Below are positions 1 to 8,923 of a stretch of DNA of 36,310 nucleotides, one piece after another. The position numbers and the translations under genes are program-made. The DNA comes from Hyphomicrobiales bacterium (GTDB lineage: Bacteria > Pseudomonadota > Alphaproteobacteria > Rhizobiales > Hyphomicrobiaceae). The notes under the pieces were generated by a model that saw only the letters and a program-made list of their open reading frames with translations, was not told the DNA's origin and did no database searches. The DNA lies in contig RXJK01000217.1 in assembly GCA_003963125.1 (NCBI GenBank), forward strand, positions 12,446 through 48,755. The letters run 5' to 3'. Position 1 is the first letter of the stretch; the number at the start of each line of letters is the position of its first letter.

Positions 1-1
1 C

Positions 2-166
2 CGCGCGCAGGGCGTCACGGTGCTCCTCGTCGAGCAGAACGCGGAACTGGCCCTCCGCATCTCCGATCGGGCCTACGTGCTCGAGACCGGCCGCATCGCG
101 CTCTCTGGCCCGAGCGCAACCCTCCTCACCAACGACGACGTGCGCAAAGCCTACCTCGGCGTTTAG
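2..166 (+). CDS. livF: Branched-chain amino acid ABC transporter ATP-binding protein, C-terminal end (LivF type)
   Basis: Only the last 54 codons are present; the gene runs in from the left edge. The visible peptide has the end of an ABC ATPase: a beta strand VTVLLVEQN, as in the region just after Walker B, the helix [16 protein letters not shown] with the A-x-x-x-x-D-R-x-Y-V-L-E-x-G-R-I pattern, and a tail ending in KAYLGV. This tail (AYLG at the C-terminus) is typical of LivF, the ATPase of LivFGHM-type uptake systems for branched-chain amino acids, amides or urea, which works on the cytoplasmic face of the membrane. The exact substrate cannot be told from this piece. A 7-bp GC stem (167-192) follows the stop. 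Confidence 0.8.
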   Translation, partial: RAQGVTVLLVEQNAELALRISDRAYVLETGRIALSGPSATLLTNDDVRKAYLGV

Positions 167-192
167 CCGCCGCGCCGCAATCTGGGCGGCGG
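167..192 (+). terminator. Hairpin after livF, terminator-like
   Basis: CCGCCGC at 167-173 pairs perfectly with GCGGCGG at 186-192 directly after the livF stop codon. There is no T-run after it, so intrinsic termination is only a possibility. Confidence 0.35.
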
Positions 193-341
193 AGGGGAGG
201 GCTATCTCCGAGCGGTGGCCTATGCGGCCGACGGCGGGCGAGAGCGGTTCAATAACCGAAGCTGCCGTTGCCGCTGGAACCCGAAGCGGGGCCTCCCTAT
301 ATATGGCGTGCAGTGATCCGTACTCGTCTAGGGTGGTTTCC

Positions 342-1259
342 ATGTCCCGTATCCGCTTGATGGCACTCGCCATTATCCTCGGCACCAGCTTCACGGTCGT
401 CGCCAGCGACTTCGCGATGGCCCGCGCGGGCGGCGGCGGCAGCTTCGGATCTCGCGGCGGACGCACCTATACGGCGCCACCCTCCACGACGACCGCGCCG
501 AAGGCGTCGCCGGTCGAGAGGTCCATGACACCGCGCCCCGGCGCCTCCCAGGCCGTGCAGCCCACGGGCGCGTCCCGCTTCGGCGGCTTCCGCGGCCTGC
601 TCATGGGCGGGCTGTTCGCCTTGGCCCTCGGCAGCATCTTCGGGTTCGGGGCGCTGGCGAGCGTGCTGGGCTTCGTTCTCCAGTTCGCCTTGATCGCGGG
701 CCTCATCTATCTGGCCATGGCCTTCTTCCGGAACCGGCGTCAGCAGGCGACGGCGGGTGGTCCCTCCATCCTGTCCGCCAACACGAACAGGCAATCCGCG
801 CCTTCGGGATCGTTTGCGAGCGCTGCAACGGGCACGCCGGCGCCTTATGCCGTCAGCAATGCCGACCTCGATACCTTCGAGGCGCTGCTCGGGCAGACAC
901 AGACCGCCTTCGCCCGGGAGGATACGAGCACGCTCGGACGGATCACGACGCCGGAGATGTTCTCGCACTTCAGCCAGGAACTGGCGGACAACGCCAAGCG
1001 CGGCGTGCGCAACGAGGTCTCCAACGTGAAGCTGTTGCAGGGCGACGTGTCCGAGGCTTGGCGCGAAGGCAATGCAACCTATGCCACGGTGGCCATGCGC
1101 TTCTCCATGATCGACGCGATGGTGGACCGGGCCACGAAGCGCGTCGTGTCGGGAGATCTCGGGCGTCCGACCGAGGCGGTCGAGTTCTGGACGTTCCGCC
1201 GCGACGCCCGGGCAGGCAACGAGGGCTGGCAGCTTTCGGCAATCCAGCAGGCCGCCTAG
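342..1259 (+). CDS. Tim44-domain membrane protein
   Basis: A 305-residue protein when started at ATG 342; the frame is open further upstream, but the start at 342 gives a clean signal peptide (MSRIRLMALAIILGTSF, with AMA near residue 27). A Gly/Ser-rich segment (AGGGGSFGSRGGRTY) and a Pro/Thr-rich stretch follow. Next come one long hydrophobic hairpin with Gly-rich helices (around residues 88-126), a basic stop (FFRNRRQQ), and a C-terminal domain of about 130 residues (DLDTFEALLGQTQTAF to WQLSAIQQA) with the layout of Tim44-like domains. Family members in Alphaproteobacteria are of unknown exact role; a link to membrane protein handling is suggested only by the mitochondrial name. It stands alone and converges with the cytochrome gene on the other strand. 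Confidence 0.75.
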   Translation: MSRIRLMALAIILGTSFTVVASDFAMARAGGGGSFGSRGGRTYTAPPSTTTAPKASPVERSMTPRPGASQAVQPTGASRFGGFRGLLMGGLFALALGSIFGFGALASVLGFVLQFALIAGLIYLAMAFFRNRRQQATAGGPSILSANTNRQSAPSGSFASAATGTPAPYAVSNADLDTFEALLGQTQTAFAREDTSTLGRITTPEMFSHFSQELADNAKRGVRNEVSNVKLLQGDVSEAWREGNATYATVAMRFSMIDAMVDRATKRVVSGDLGRPTEAVEFWTFRRDARAGNEGWQLSAIQQAA

Positions 1260-1311
1260 TCCGGGTCCGTCGCCCTCGCGCGCCCTGCTGTGACATGGGG
1301 CGAAGCCGCCG

Positions 1312-1908
1312 CTAGTCGGGGCAGGCTGCGCCCGTCTCCAGCCAACGCTTCGCTGCCGTAACGAACGCGGCGTACGCGACCGGCGGCACGGCCCGCAGCG
1401 TGCCATCCGCTCGGCGTCCAGGGTTCCATCCCCACCGAACCAAGGGCGTGTCGAAGTGTTCGATGATCTTGGCGCCCGTCCGGCCGCCGTTGCGGGCGGG
1501 ATCCTTGAGCCCCAGGCACAATTCCCGGGGCGTGCGGCCTTCCCAGCCCATGGACAACGGCGCGAGATGCCAGTCCTCGTCGGCGCCCGGTACGCCGCTC
1601 GCACTGTTGTTGGCCCGGCCGTGACAGGCGGTGCAACGCTGGCCGGCGGCGCCATGCCCGTCCGATCCGCGCTGCACGTTCATCGCATGCGGATGGCGAT
1701 CATCGCCCTGTCGCGGATAGCCCGTCTGCGTGTGGCAGTTCTGGCACCGCGGATGCGTCAGCACGCGGGCCACCGTGTCGAAAGCGGCGAGCGATACCGG
1801 CCTGTCGGCAGAAGCGGGACTCTGCGCCGCCGAGCGAAGCGCCGTGGCGGCCAATGCCCCGATCAAGATAACGACGGCGGCCGCGCCGGCCGAAAAATGT
1901 CGGTTCAT
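1312..1908 (-). CDS. Di-haem c-type cytochrome of the IorAB-like oxidoreductase
   Basis: A 198-residue periplasmic protein started at MNRHFSAG, where a signal anchor (AAAVVILIGALAATALRSAAQ) begins. The frame is open 22 codons further, but those overlap the upstream gene. Two CXXCH haem motifs are visible: CQNCH (residues 55-59) and CTACH (92-96), so two covalent c haems are expected. Its position 4 bp after the IorA-like gene makes it the probable electron acceptor of the molybdenum hydroxylase, passing electrons to the respiratory chain from the periplasm. Families of this kind are often annotated as isoquinoline 1-oxidoreductase-associated cytochromes. It is the last gene of a five-gene leftward operon. 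Confidence 0.82.
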   Translation of the reverse strand: MNRHFSAGAAAVVILIGALAATALRSAAQSPASADRPVSLAAFDTVARVLTHPRCQNCHTQTGYPRQGDDRHPHAMNVQRGSDGHGAAGQRCTACHGRANNSASGVPGADEDWHLAPLSMGWEGRTPRELCLGLKDPARNGGRTGAKIIEHFDTPLVRWGWNPGRRADGTLRAVPPVAYAAFVTAAKRWLETGAACPD

Positions 1909-1912
1909 CGCA

Positions 1913-2377
<465 letters not shown>

Positions 2378-2387
2378 GAGATGTCCC

Positions 2388-4568
2388 TCAAGCCGCCGAA
2401 GACGCGGCGAGCGTATACCCGTGGTCGGCAAGCGGCAGGGAGCGCACGCGCGCGCCTGTCGCGGCGAAGATGGCATTGGCAACGGCCGGGGGGATCGAGA
2501 CCGGACCGACTTCGCCGAGCCCTCCGATCTTCTCCCCCGGACTTTCGACGAAGTGCGTCGTCACGATCGGCGGCGCCTCCCACAGGTGCACGAGATCGTA
2601 GCCGTCGAAGTTCTGTTGCACCGTGCGCCCCGCCTCGAACGTGATCTTGCTCTTGAAGGCGCTTGAGAGACCGAACAGGGCGCCTGCCTCCAGATTGGAG
2701 GCGCCGATACCCGGATCGAACAAGCGGCCAGGGTCGGCGACCGTCGTGAGACTGTGGACGCGCACGGCCTTGTCCGCGCCGACCGAGAGTTCGACGACCT
2801 GGGCGATGATGGTCTCGAAGCCATCGCAGAAGGCGATGCCGCGCGCGCGTCCCTTCGGCAGCGGTTTATCCCAGTCCGACTTTTCCGCCGCGAGATCGAG
2901 CACCCGCAGCGCCCGTGAATCCTTGGCGAGCAGCTTGCGGCGGAACCGATAGGGATCCTGGCCCGCGGCGTGCGCCAGTTCGTCGATGAAGCTTTCCAGC
3001 GCAAAGATATTCGGCCCGAAGCCCGTGGTGCGCAGCACGGACGTCGGAATGGGAATGTCGAGCTTGTGGTAGTCGAGCCGGAAATCCGCGATGTCGTAGC
3101 GCGTGTCCTCCAGCCCCTCGGTGACGCGCGGGTCGACGTGATCGGGCAGCTTGCTGCCGTTCACCGCCTGCAACTGGGTCGGCGACACGAGCCGCGCGGC
3201 GAGCGCCGTTGGCGCGCCATTCGCCCCGGGGACAGCCGACAGGCGGGTCAGCGTCGCCGGACGATAGAAGTCGTGGGCCATGTCCTCCTCGCGCGTCCAG
3301 ATCAGCTTGACCGGACGTTCGACGGCTTTCGAGATCACGATGGCCTGCGCCACGAAGTCGGCGAGCAGCCGCCGGCCGAAGCCCCCGCCGCAATAGGTCC
3401 AGTTGATCTTGATCTGCTCGGGCTTGAGCCCCGTCACGGAGGCAGCCACGATCTCGGTCAGTTGCTGGCCCTGCGTCGGCACCCAGAGTTCGCAGACGTC
3501 GGCCGTGACCGATGCCGTGCAATTCATCGGTTCCATGGTGGCGTGCGCCTGGAACGGGCTGTCGTAGTCGCGCGTGAAAGCTTGGGCCCCGGCCGCTGCA
3601 ACGGCGGCGGGTGCGTCGCCGCGGCTGGTGGTCGCCTTCCACTCGGTGCCATTCAGAACGGCACGATAGCGCTCCGCCAACGTCGCGCTCGAGACGTCCG
3701 TGTTGGGCCCGTCCGTGAACGTAACGGACAGCGCGTCCGCGGCCGTCTTCGCCTGCCAGAAACGTTCCGCCACCACCGCAACGGCGTTCTGCAGCGGCAC
3801 GACGGCGATCACGCCGGGCCGTTGCGTGACGCTTGGTGCATCGAAGGCGGCCACCGTGCCGCCGAAGGCGGGCGCATGCCGGATGGCCGCGTGCACCATG
3901 CCCGGCACCTTGACGTCGATGCCGAACACCGCCGATCCGTCGACCTTGGCCGGGATGTCGCGCCGCGGCAGGGCCCGCCCCACGAGGCGCAAGTCCGTGT
4001 CGCCCTTGATCCGGGGATCAGCCGGGACCGGAAGACGCGCGGCGTCGACGGCGACATCGCCGAACTTGAGCTGGCGCCCCGATGGCCCATGGACGATCTG
4101 GCCGTTCTCCGCACCGCACGTATCGGGTGACACGTTCCATCGCTTGGCGGCTACTGCAATGAGCATCTCGCGCGCAGCCGCACCCGCCTTGCGCAAATGC
4201 GGGGCGAACGATTGGATGCTTTCGGAGTTGCCCGTGAACATCCAGTTGATGCGTGGATTGCGATAGGGCGCCGCAACCGGAGAGTTCTCGACGTGCACGC
4301 GGGCCCAGTCCGCACCGAGCTCGTCGGCGAGGATCGCCGGAAGCGTCGTCGAGATGCCCTGGCCGATCTCGACCTGCGACAGCAGCAGCGTGACCGTGTC
4401 GTCTGCCGAGATCCGGACCCAGGCACCGATCTCGGCCGGCGCGGCCGCAGACTGCGCGTGCGCCGCCCTCTCCGACCACGGCAGCCGCAGGCCGACCATC
4501 AGCGCCGTTGCGGCACCGGAACCAAGCACGGCGCGCCGCGAGACAGGGTTTGCTTCGTGAAGGGACAT
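2388..4568 (-). CDS. iorB: Molybdopterin-binding subunit of a xanthine dehydrogenase-family hydroxylase (IorB-like)
   Basis: A 726-residue catalytic subunit. It begins with a twin-arginine signal (SRRAVLG at residues 10-16, hydrophobic stretch, then AHAQ near 36-39), so the folded holoenzyme is exported to the periplasm. The Mo-cofactor domain shows [19 protein letters not shown], the central GGGFGRR loop, and a C-terminal [14 protein letters not shown] segment whose Glu fits the catalytic glutamate of the family. Length fits single-chain IorB-type subunits (about 700-770). It is the third gene of a tight operon (12 bp after the TMEM175-like gene, 10 bp before iorA). Isoquinoline or aldehyde oxidation is only the family default; the substrate is not shown. 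Confidence 0.88.
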   Translation of the reverse strand: MSLHEANPVSRRAVLGSGAATALMVGLRLPWSERAAHAQSAAAPAEIGAWVRISADDTVTLLLSQVEIGQGISTTLPAILADELGADWARVHVENSPVAAPYRNPRINWMFTGNSESIQSFAPHLRKAGAAAREMLIAVAAKRWNVSPDTCGAENGQIVHGPSGRQLKFGDVAVDAARLPVPADPRIKGDTDLRLVGRALPRRDIPAKVDGSAVFGIDVKVPGMVHAAIRHAPAFGGTVAAFDAPSVTQRPGVIAVVPLQNAVAVVAERFWQAKTAADALSVTFTDGPNTDVSSATLAERYRAVLNGTEWKATTSRGDAPAAVAAAGAQAFTRDYDSPFQAHATMEPMNCTASVTADVCELWVPTQGQQLTEIVAASVTGLKPEQIKINWTYCGGGFGRRLLADFVAQAIVISKAVERPVKLIWTREEDMAHDFYRPATLTRLSAVPGANGAPTALAARLVSPTQLQAVNGSKLPDHVDPRVTEGLEDTRYDIADFRLDYHKLDIPIPTSVLRTTGFGPNIFALESFIDELAHAAGQDPYRFRRKLLAKDSRALRVLDLAAEKSDWDKPLPKGRARGIAFCDGFETIIAQVVELSVGADKAVRVHSLTTVADPGRLFDPGIGASNLEAGALFGLSSAFKSKITFEAGRTVQQNFDGYDLVHLWEAPPIVTTHFVESPGEKIGGLGEVGPVSIPPAVANAIFAATGARVRSLPLADHGYTLAASSAA

Positions 4569-4580
4569 GGTCGCCTCCTC

Positions 4581-5192
4581 TCAATCTGCGTTCACGGTTG
4601 CGGGACCCACAAAAACCGGCAGGAAGAACATCACCGGGATGGCGACAAAGATGGCGATCGAGGCAAAGATCGACACGTAGGCGAGGGGAACGGCTGCGGC
4701 ATAGAGCAGGGTGCCCAGCAGGCTCTTGCCGAGGACGGCGCGGTGCACCTTCGAAAGCTCGGGACTATCCCGCCCCTGGGTAGACGCGTGCCAGCGCAGC
4801 AATGTGAATGCACCGGCAGAGGCGGCGAGCACGAAGCCATAGACCGCGTAGGCGTCGGGAAGGCGCGGGTTCTCACCGAGGAAACCGGTGGCAAAAGGGA
4901 TGAGCGACATCCAGAACAGCAGGTGATTGTTCTGCCATAGGATCGTGCGCGTCGCCCGGCGCACGGTCGCCATCAGCGCGTGGTGGTTCACCCACATGAT
5001 CGCGACGACGAGGAAGCTCATGGCATAGCTGACGAGCTTGGGTGTCAGTGGCAGGAGCAGGCCATGCACGAGCCCCTTCTCGCCGACGTGCTCGGGAAGC
5101 TTCAGCTCCAACACCATGATCGTGACGATGATCGCGATCACGCCGTCGCTGAAAGCCTCGAGCCGGCCAGGGCCCAGATCGTGCTGCGCCAT
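4581..5192 (-). CDS. TMEM175-like (DUF1211) membrane protein, putative potassium channel
   Basis: Started at MAQHDLGPGRLEAFSDGV, 203 residues. The same frame is open for another 148 codons upstream, but that part overlaps the VOC gene and has biased, non-protein-like composition, so it is rejected. The hallmark FSDGVIAI in the first transmembrane helix matches the FSD filter motif of TMEM175/DUF1211 proteins. About five to six hydrophobic helices follow (for example LVSYAMSFLVVAIMWVNHHAL, LFWMSLIPFATGFL, SIFASIAIFVAIPVMFFLPVF). Bacterial relatives form potassium-permeable channels. It starts 2 bp after the VOC stop, so translation is probably coupled. Why it sits with a molybdenum hydroxylase is not evident. 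Confidence 0.8.
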   Translation of the reverse strand: MAQHDLGPGRLEAFSDGVIAIIVTIMVLELKLPEHVGEKGLVHGLLLPLTPKLVSYAMSFLVVAIMWVNHHALMATVRRATRTILWQNNHLLFWMSLIPFATGFLGENPRLPDAYAVYGFVLAASAGAFTLLRWHASTQGRDSPELSKVHRAVLGKSLLGTLLYAAAVPLAYVSIFASIAIFVAIPVMFFLPVFVGPATVNAD

Positions 5193-5194
5193 CC

Positions 5195-5563
5195 TCACGC
5201 GTCCTGCGGCTTGCAGACCGCCTCGATGTTGTGCCCGTCGGGATCGAGCACGAAGGCCGCGTAGTAGTGGGCATGGTAGAGGGCGCGAATGCCGGGGCCG
5301 CCGTTGTCGTGCCCGCCGCCCCCCAGTGCTGCAGCGTGGAAGGCATCGACCTCGGCCCGACTTTCCGCTGTGAAGGCGACGTGTACAGGCTTTGCGATGG
5401 TGGTGTGGATGCCGAACCAGAGGCGGCCGGCGCCGCCCTTGCCGATCATCGCCCAGTCCGCTCCTTCCGCGAGGATCGAGAAGCCGAGCGGTGCCAGTGC
5501 GGCGACATAAAAGCGTTTGCTGTGCGCGAAGTTCGAGATGCCGAAGCCGACATGATTGAGCAT
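5195..5563 (-). CDS. VOC (glyoxalase/bleomycin-resistance) family protein
   Basis: A 122-residue protein started at MLNHVGFGISNFAHSKRFYV. The beta-alpha-beta-beta-beta pattern of the vicinal oxygen chelate fold is visible: HVGFGI, then SKRFYVAALAPLGF, then the C-terminal YYAAFVLDPDGHNIEAV. The DPDGHNIE segment carries the conserved C-terminal metal-ligand Glu of many members, and the first His (residue 4) is also present. Members act as lyases, isomerases, dioxygenases or binding proteins, and the reaction cannot be told here. It is the first gene of the leftward five-gene operon and faces the LysR gene across 122 bp, so it is a likely target of that regulator. Confidence 0.8.
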   Translation of the reverse strand: MLNHVGFGISNFAHSKRFYVAALAPLGFSILAEGADWAMIGKGGAGRLWFGIHTTIAKPVHVAFTAESRAEVDAFHAAALGGGGHDNGGPGIRALYHAHYYAAFVLDPDGHNIEAVCKPQDA

Positions 5564-5685
5564 CAATTCTGCCCTGTTCTGGCGCGAGAACGCCCCCGGC
5601 ACGGCAGTCGCCTGAATCCGGTGCCGCTTGTTTCACGGCACGAGTGATATAAACAGGACATCATAGATGGAACTGAAAAAGCTTC

Positions 5686-6606
5686 ATGTCCGATATCAAC
5701 TCTATCAAACTGCGCCAGCTCGACCTGACACTCCTGACCGTGTTCAGCGAGGTCATGCGGCATCGTAAGCTCACGGTCGTCGCCGAAAGGCTCGGGTTGA
5801 CGCAATCGGCCATCAGCCATTCCCTCAAGCGCCTGCGCCGCGCCTTCGACGACGAATTGTTCATGCGCCGGCCGTTCGGCGTCGAGCCGACGCAACGCGC
5901 CATGGAGATTGCCGAGCGTGTCGAACGAATCATCCTGCTGAGCCAGGAGATCGTGGGCGAGGCCCAGACCTTCGAGCCTTCGAGCAGCCAACGTCTCTTC
6001 CGCATCGCCGGTGCAGACCAGCAGATCGCGCTGTTTGCACCGCTGTTGATCAGGCGTGTGCGGCGGCATGCGCCGGGCGTCCGCTTGAGCTTCCGGCCCC
6101 AGATGCGAGAGGAGGCGCTGAAAGCGCTTGCCGATGGCGAATTGGACGTGGCGATCGGCCTGCAACGCGCGCCCGGCACCGAGTACGTGCATCGCCACCT
6201 GTTCAATGAGACCTATCGCGTGCTCGCCCGCAAGGAGCAGCCACAGATCAAGCGCAAGTTGACGCTCAAAACCTATCTCGAACTCGACCACGTGCTGGTG
6301 TCATTCAACGGTGGCCTGCGCGGGATCGTCGACGTGAGCCTCGCCAAGCTTGGCAAATCGCGTCGCGTGGTGGCCTCCGTGCCCTCGTTCTTCCCGGCCT
6401 TCGCGGTCGTGGCAGAAACGGATGCCGTCGCCACCGTGCCAGCCCGCATGGCCGAGCACTATCGGAGCCATTTCGGTCTCGTTTGCCACGAACCGCCCGT
6501 GGAGATCCGCTCTTTCGCGGTCCATGCCCTGTGGCATCGCCGGAACAACAACGATGCAGGATTAAAGTGGCTCGTCGATGGGCTTGCTGCGATCGCCGCG
6601 GGCTGA
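5686..6606 (+). CDS. LysR-family transcriptional regulator
   Basis: A 306-residue protein of standard LysR length. The N-terminal winged HTH is clear: LRQLDLTLLTVFSEVMRHRKLTVVAERLGLTQSAISHSLKRLRRAF, with the usual family ending DELFMRRPFGVEPTQRA. The remaining 220 residues form the periplasmic-binding-protein-like effector domain (for example ALADGELDVAIGLQRAPGTEYVHRHLF). It is divergent from the VOC-TMEM175-iorB-iorA-cytochrome operon; in this family, divergent genes are the commonest targets, so control of that operon is a fair inference. No precise T-N11-A operator was singled out in the shared 122-bp region. The effector is unknown. Confidence 0.9.
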   Translation: MSDINSIKLRQLDLTLLTVFSEVMRHRKLTVVAERLGLTQSAISHSLKRLRRAFDDELFMRRPFGVEPTQRAMEIAERVERIILLSQEIVGEAQTFEPSSSQRLFRIAGADQQIALFAPLLIRRVRRHAPGVRLSFRPQMREEALKALADGELDVAIGLQRAPGTEYVHRHLFNETYRVLARKEQPQIKRKLTLKTYLELDHVLVSFNGGLRGIVDVSLAKLGKSRRVVASVPSFFPAFAVVAETDAVATVPARMAEHYRSHFGLVCHEPPVEIRSFAVHALWHRRNNNDAGLKWLVDGLAAIAAG

Positions 6607-6779
6607 CGCAGCAGCGCTCGCGTCGCGCGTGGGATGAATTTCTGCCCGGAGAGTTTCCGCACGCGCCGATCGGCGCTTGCGCATCGCGCAGCGCTGCGAT
6701 GTTGCACCCTCGACGTCCTCGGAGATACCTTTGACAAGAAATCCAGAAACCCATTTCCCTGTACGTGGACGACACCCTC

Positions 6780-8237
6780 ATGTCCGGCAGCAACGGCAAT
6801 GAACTCACCCGGTTGACAGCGTGCGAGGCGGTGCGGCTGCTGACGGCCGGCGAGATCACGCCGCTCGATCTGATCGACGCGGCCGAGGCGAGGATTGCGG
6901 CCTGCGAGCCGGCCATCAATGCATTGCCGACGCTGTGCCTTGAACGCGCACGCGAGCACGCCGGGCAACTCATGCGCGGCGAACGACTGCAAGGGCGGGC
7001 CGAGCGCGGGTGGCTGGCCGGACTGCCGGTTGCAATCAAAGATCTCACGGACGTCGCCGGCGTGCGGACGACGTACGGATCGCCCATCTTCAGGGACCAT
7101 GTGCCGACAACCTCGCATCCCGTGGTTGACCGTATCGAGCGGGCCGGCGGCATCGTGATCGCCAAATCGAATACCCCTGAATTCGGCGCGGGCGGGTCGA
7201 CATTCAACGAGGTGTTCGGGCGGACCACCAATCCCTGGAACACCGCGCTGACGTGCGGGGGCTCGAGCGGCGGCGCGGCAGCCGCGCTGGCTGCGGGCGA
7301 AGTCTGGCTCGCCCATGGCTCCGATCACGCAGGATCGCTGCGGCGCCCGGCCACGTACTGCTCCGTCGTGGGTTTGAGGCCGTCGCCTGGCAGGGTGACG
7401 CGCGGCACGTCGAATAATCTCTGGGCGCCCTTGTCCGTCCAGGGGCCCATGGCGCGCACGGTCGCAGATGTGGCGCTCTTCCTTGATGCAATGGCTGGCT
7501 TCTGCCCGCGCGATCCGCTGACCTTCGACGCTCCAAAAGTCTCGTTCTCCGACGCCGTGGCGGCGCCACGCGCGCCGAGGCGCGTTGCCTACACGCCCGA
7601 TTTCGGCGGCGCCGCCCTTGTCGACCGCGAGACGCGCGAAATCTGCGCGGCCTCTCTGAAACACTTCGCAGCCATGGGCGCGGAGGTGGACGAAGCCACG
7701 CCGGATGTCGGCGAGATCGGCGAGGCCTTCATGATCCTGCGCGCGCAGTCCTACGTCGTCGACCGCGAGCTGATGCTCGCAGCGCACCGGGACCTCATCA
7801 AGCCGGACATCGTTTGGAACACCGAAGAGGGGCTTAGAGCGAGCCCGAGCCGCATTGCCTGGGCTGAACGCGAGCGCGCCGCCTTCTATCGCAAAGTGGC
7901 AGCCTTCTTCGAGACCTATGACGTGCTGGTGACGCCGGGTGCATCGACACCTTCCTTTGACGTGAACAGGCGCATGCCTGAGATGATCGACGGTCGCAAG
8001 CTCGAGCACTACCTCGGAGGATCACTGATTACGGCGATCCCCACGATGATGGGTGTCCCGTCGATCGCCGTGCCTTGTGGTTTCGACGGCTTCGGCCGAC
8101 CGGTTGGGCTCCAGATCGTGGGACCGCCGCGCGGCGAAGCACCCCTCTTGCAGGCCGCAGCTCTCTTCGAAGCCGCAACCGGCTTGGCGAGCCAGGTGCC
8201 GATCATGCCGCGACCCGGCACGGTGCCGCCGCAATAG
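6780..8237 (+). CDS. Amidase (amidase signature family)
   Basis: A 485-residue enzyme when started at ATG 6780 (MSGSNGNELTRLTACEAV); a GTG 15 bp upstream is possible. The amidase-signature triad is recognisable: Lys87 in GLPVAIKDLTDV, the cis-Ser in CGGSSGGAAAA (162/163), and the nucleophile Ser186 in GSDHAGSLRRPA. The usual GG before the nucleophile is AG here. The family hydrolyses carboxamides (aliphatic and aryl amides, indoleacetamide and others) to acid plus ammonia; the substrate is not predictable. The gene is monocistronic by spacing and is the last recognisable gene before the tRNA fragment, so it probably belongs to the pre-island chromosome. Confidence 0.88.
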   Translation: MSGSNGNELTRLTACEAVRLLTAGEITPLDLIDAAEARIAACEPAINALPTLCLERAREHAGQLMRGERLQGRAERGWLAGLPVAIKDLTDVAGVRTTYGSPIFRDHVPTTSHPVVDRIERAGGIVIAKSNTPEFGAGGSTFNEVFGRTTNPWNTALTCGGSSGGAAAALAAGEVWLAHGSDHAGSLRRPATYCSVVGLRPSPGRVTRGTSNNLWAPLSVQGPMARTVADVALFLDAMAGFCPRDPLTFDAPKVSFSDAVAAPRAPRRVAYTPDFGGAALVDRETREICAASLKHFAAMGAEVDEATPDVGEIGEAFMILRAQSYVVDRELMLAAHRDLIKPDIVWNTEEGLRASPSRIAWAERERAAFYRKVAAFFETYDVLVTPGASTPSFDVNRRMPEMIDGRKLEHYLGGSLITAIPTMMGVPSIAVPCGFDGFGRPVGLQIVGPPRGEAPLLQAAALFEAATGLASQVPIMPRPGTVPPQ

Positions 8238-8464
8238 CGCCGATCTGCGCATCTGGGTCAGGGAGCAGGGGGGGGGCTTCTCACCCCCGGCTTCAGTCCC
8301 CGAAACCAATGCTTGGCGCCCGCGGCGGAAACCGAGCATGCACATTTATGGCAATGCGACTTTTTCCATTGGCGGAAGGGCGCTTCGCCCACATGCAACA
8401 AAGCGTGCAGCCGCGCCAAACGCGAGCGGCTGTGGAAAGGAAGAGCACTAAGTCATTGATTTAA

Positions 8465-8514
8465 TGGCGCGAGCGACGGGACTTGAACCCGCGGCCTCCG
8501 GCGTGACAGGCCGG
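8465..8514 (-). tRNA. tRNA-Asp (GTC) 3' fragment, probable att site
   Basis: Read on the minus strand, the segment gives an anticodon arm (CCGGC, loop CTGTCAC with anticodon GTC, GCCGG). A short variable region, a T arm with GGTTCAAGTCC, and an acceptor strand CGCTCGC-G-CCA follow. This is the 3' two-thirds of a tRNA-Asp. The matching 5' acceptor strand (GCGAGCG) and the D arm are not found in the sequence that should hold them (8515-8570), so no complete tRNA can be folded. Such a block, from anticodon arm to CCA, is the usual core left by tyrosine-recombinase elements that insert in tRNA genes. An in-frame reading of it gives a GLEPAASGVTGR-like peptide common in false short ORFs. Confidence 0.8.
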
Positions 8515-8868
8515 AAAATACCTTGGTCAAAGATGCGGTCAGCACAGTCTACATATGCCGAGAGGCTATCAAAGGTGCCAGAAGTGTGCGGCGAATATTG
8601 GGTGCAACCGGTTCGCGGATTGAGGCCGCTTGCTGCTCTTGCTGCTTAAGTGAGTCGGTCGCGGCAAGGCCGGCCGAGCGTATAGCAGGATGATGCTCCG
8701 TCTTACGTTGCCACTCGCGTAGGCTCGCGATGGGCCACATGCTCGCGATATGCACCTTGAGTGACTGAATGCCTTTCAAAAGTGCGATGTGGACATCGGA
8801 ATCCAGAGTAATGCCGAAAGCTTAGGCGCGACAGACGCCGCGGTTGTGCGTTAGAATCCAATCAATGT
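8515..8868. other. Stretch without a recognisable gene between tRNA-Asp fragment and nifA
   Basis: Short frames exist on both strands (a 76-codon one on the minus strand at 8549-8779 and a 61-codon one on the plus strand that begins inside the tRNA fragment). Neither shows a family motif, a convincing ribosome site or typical codon pattern. The stretch is less GC-rich than the flanking genes, as expected for worn element-border DNA. The 227 bp left of the tRNA fragment (8238-8464) also hold nothing recognisable. Confidence 0.4.
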
Positions 8869-8889
8869 ATTCGATCGTTTCGATCGAAT
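8869..8889. promoter_or_regulatory. Perfect palindrome upstream of nifA
   Basis: ATTCGATCG (8869-8877), a TTT spacer and CGATCGAAT (8881-8889) form a perfect inverted repeat centred 45 bp before the nifA ATG. No NifA site and no good sigma54 element were found in front of nifA, so this is the best candidate operator for nifA control. The binding protein is unknown; it does not fit the FixK/FNR box (TTGAT-N4-ATCAA). Confidence 0.5.
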
Positions 8890-8923
8890 TTGGCTGCGTT
8901 TTTCCGCCCGGTGGTGGCATGCG

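Noticed and set aside
5193..5636. N-terminal extension of the TMEM175-like gene by 148 codons
   Set aside because: The extension overlaps the VOC gene in another frame and has Arg/Gly-rich shadow composition; the internal ATG at 5192 gives the family-typical start.
8464..8649. Plus-strand 61-codon frame starting in the tRNA fragment (GLEPAASGVTGR)
   Set aside because: Its first part is the reverse strand of tRNA-Asp; such peptides are well-known false gene calls, and nothing recognisable follows.
8549..8779. Minus-strand 76-codon frame between the tRNA fragment and nifA
   Set aside because: No family motif, no good ribosome site, and unremarkable composition; it may be a remnant but cannot be supported.
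8850..8862. GTTAGAATCC near nifA as an Irr/RirA-type iron control element
   Set aside because: Only half of the TTTAGAA-type inverted motif is present, so an iron box here is not supported.
8890..8923. Sigma54 promoter directly before nifA (TGGCTGCGTTTTTCC)
   Set aside because: The GC of the -12 box is missing at the required spacing.
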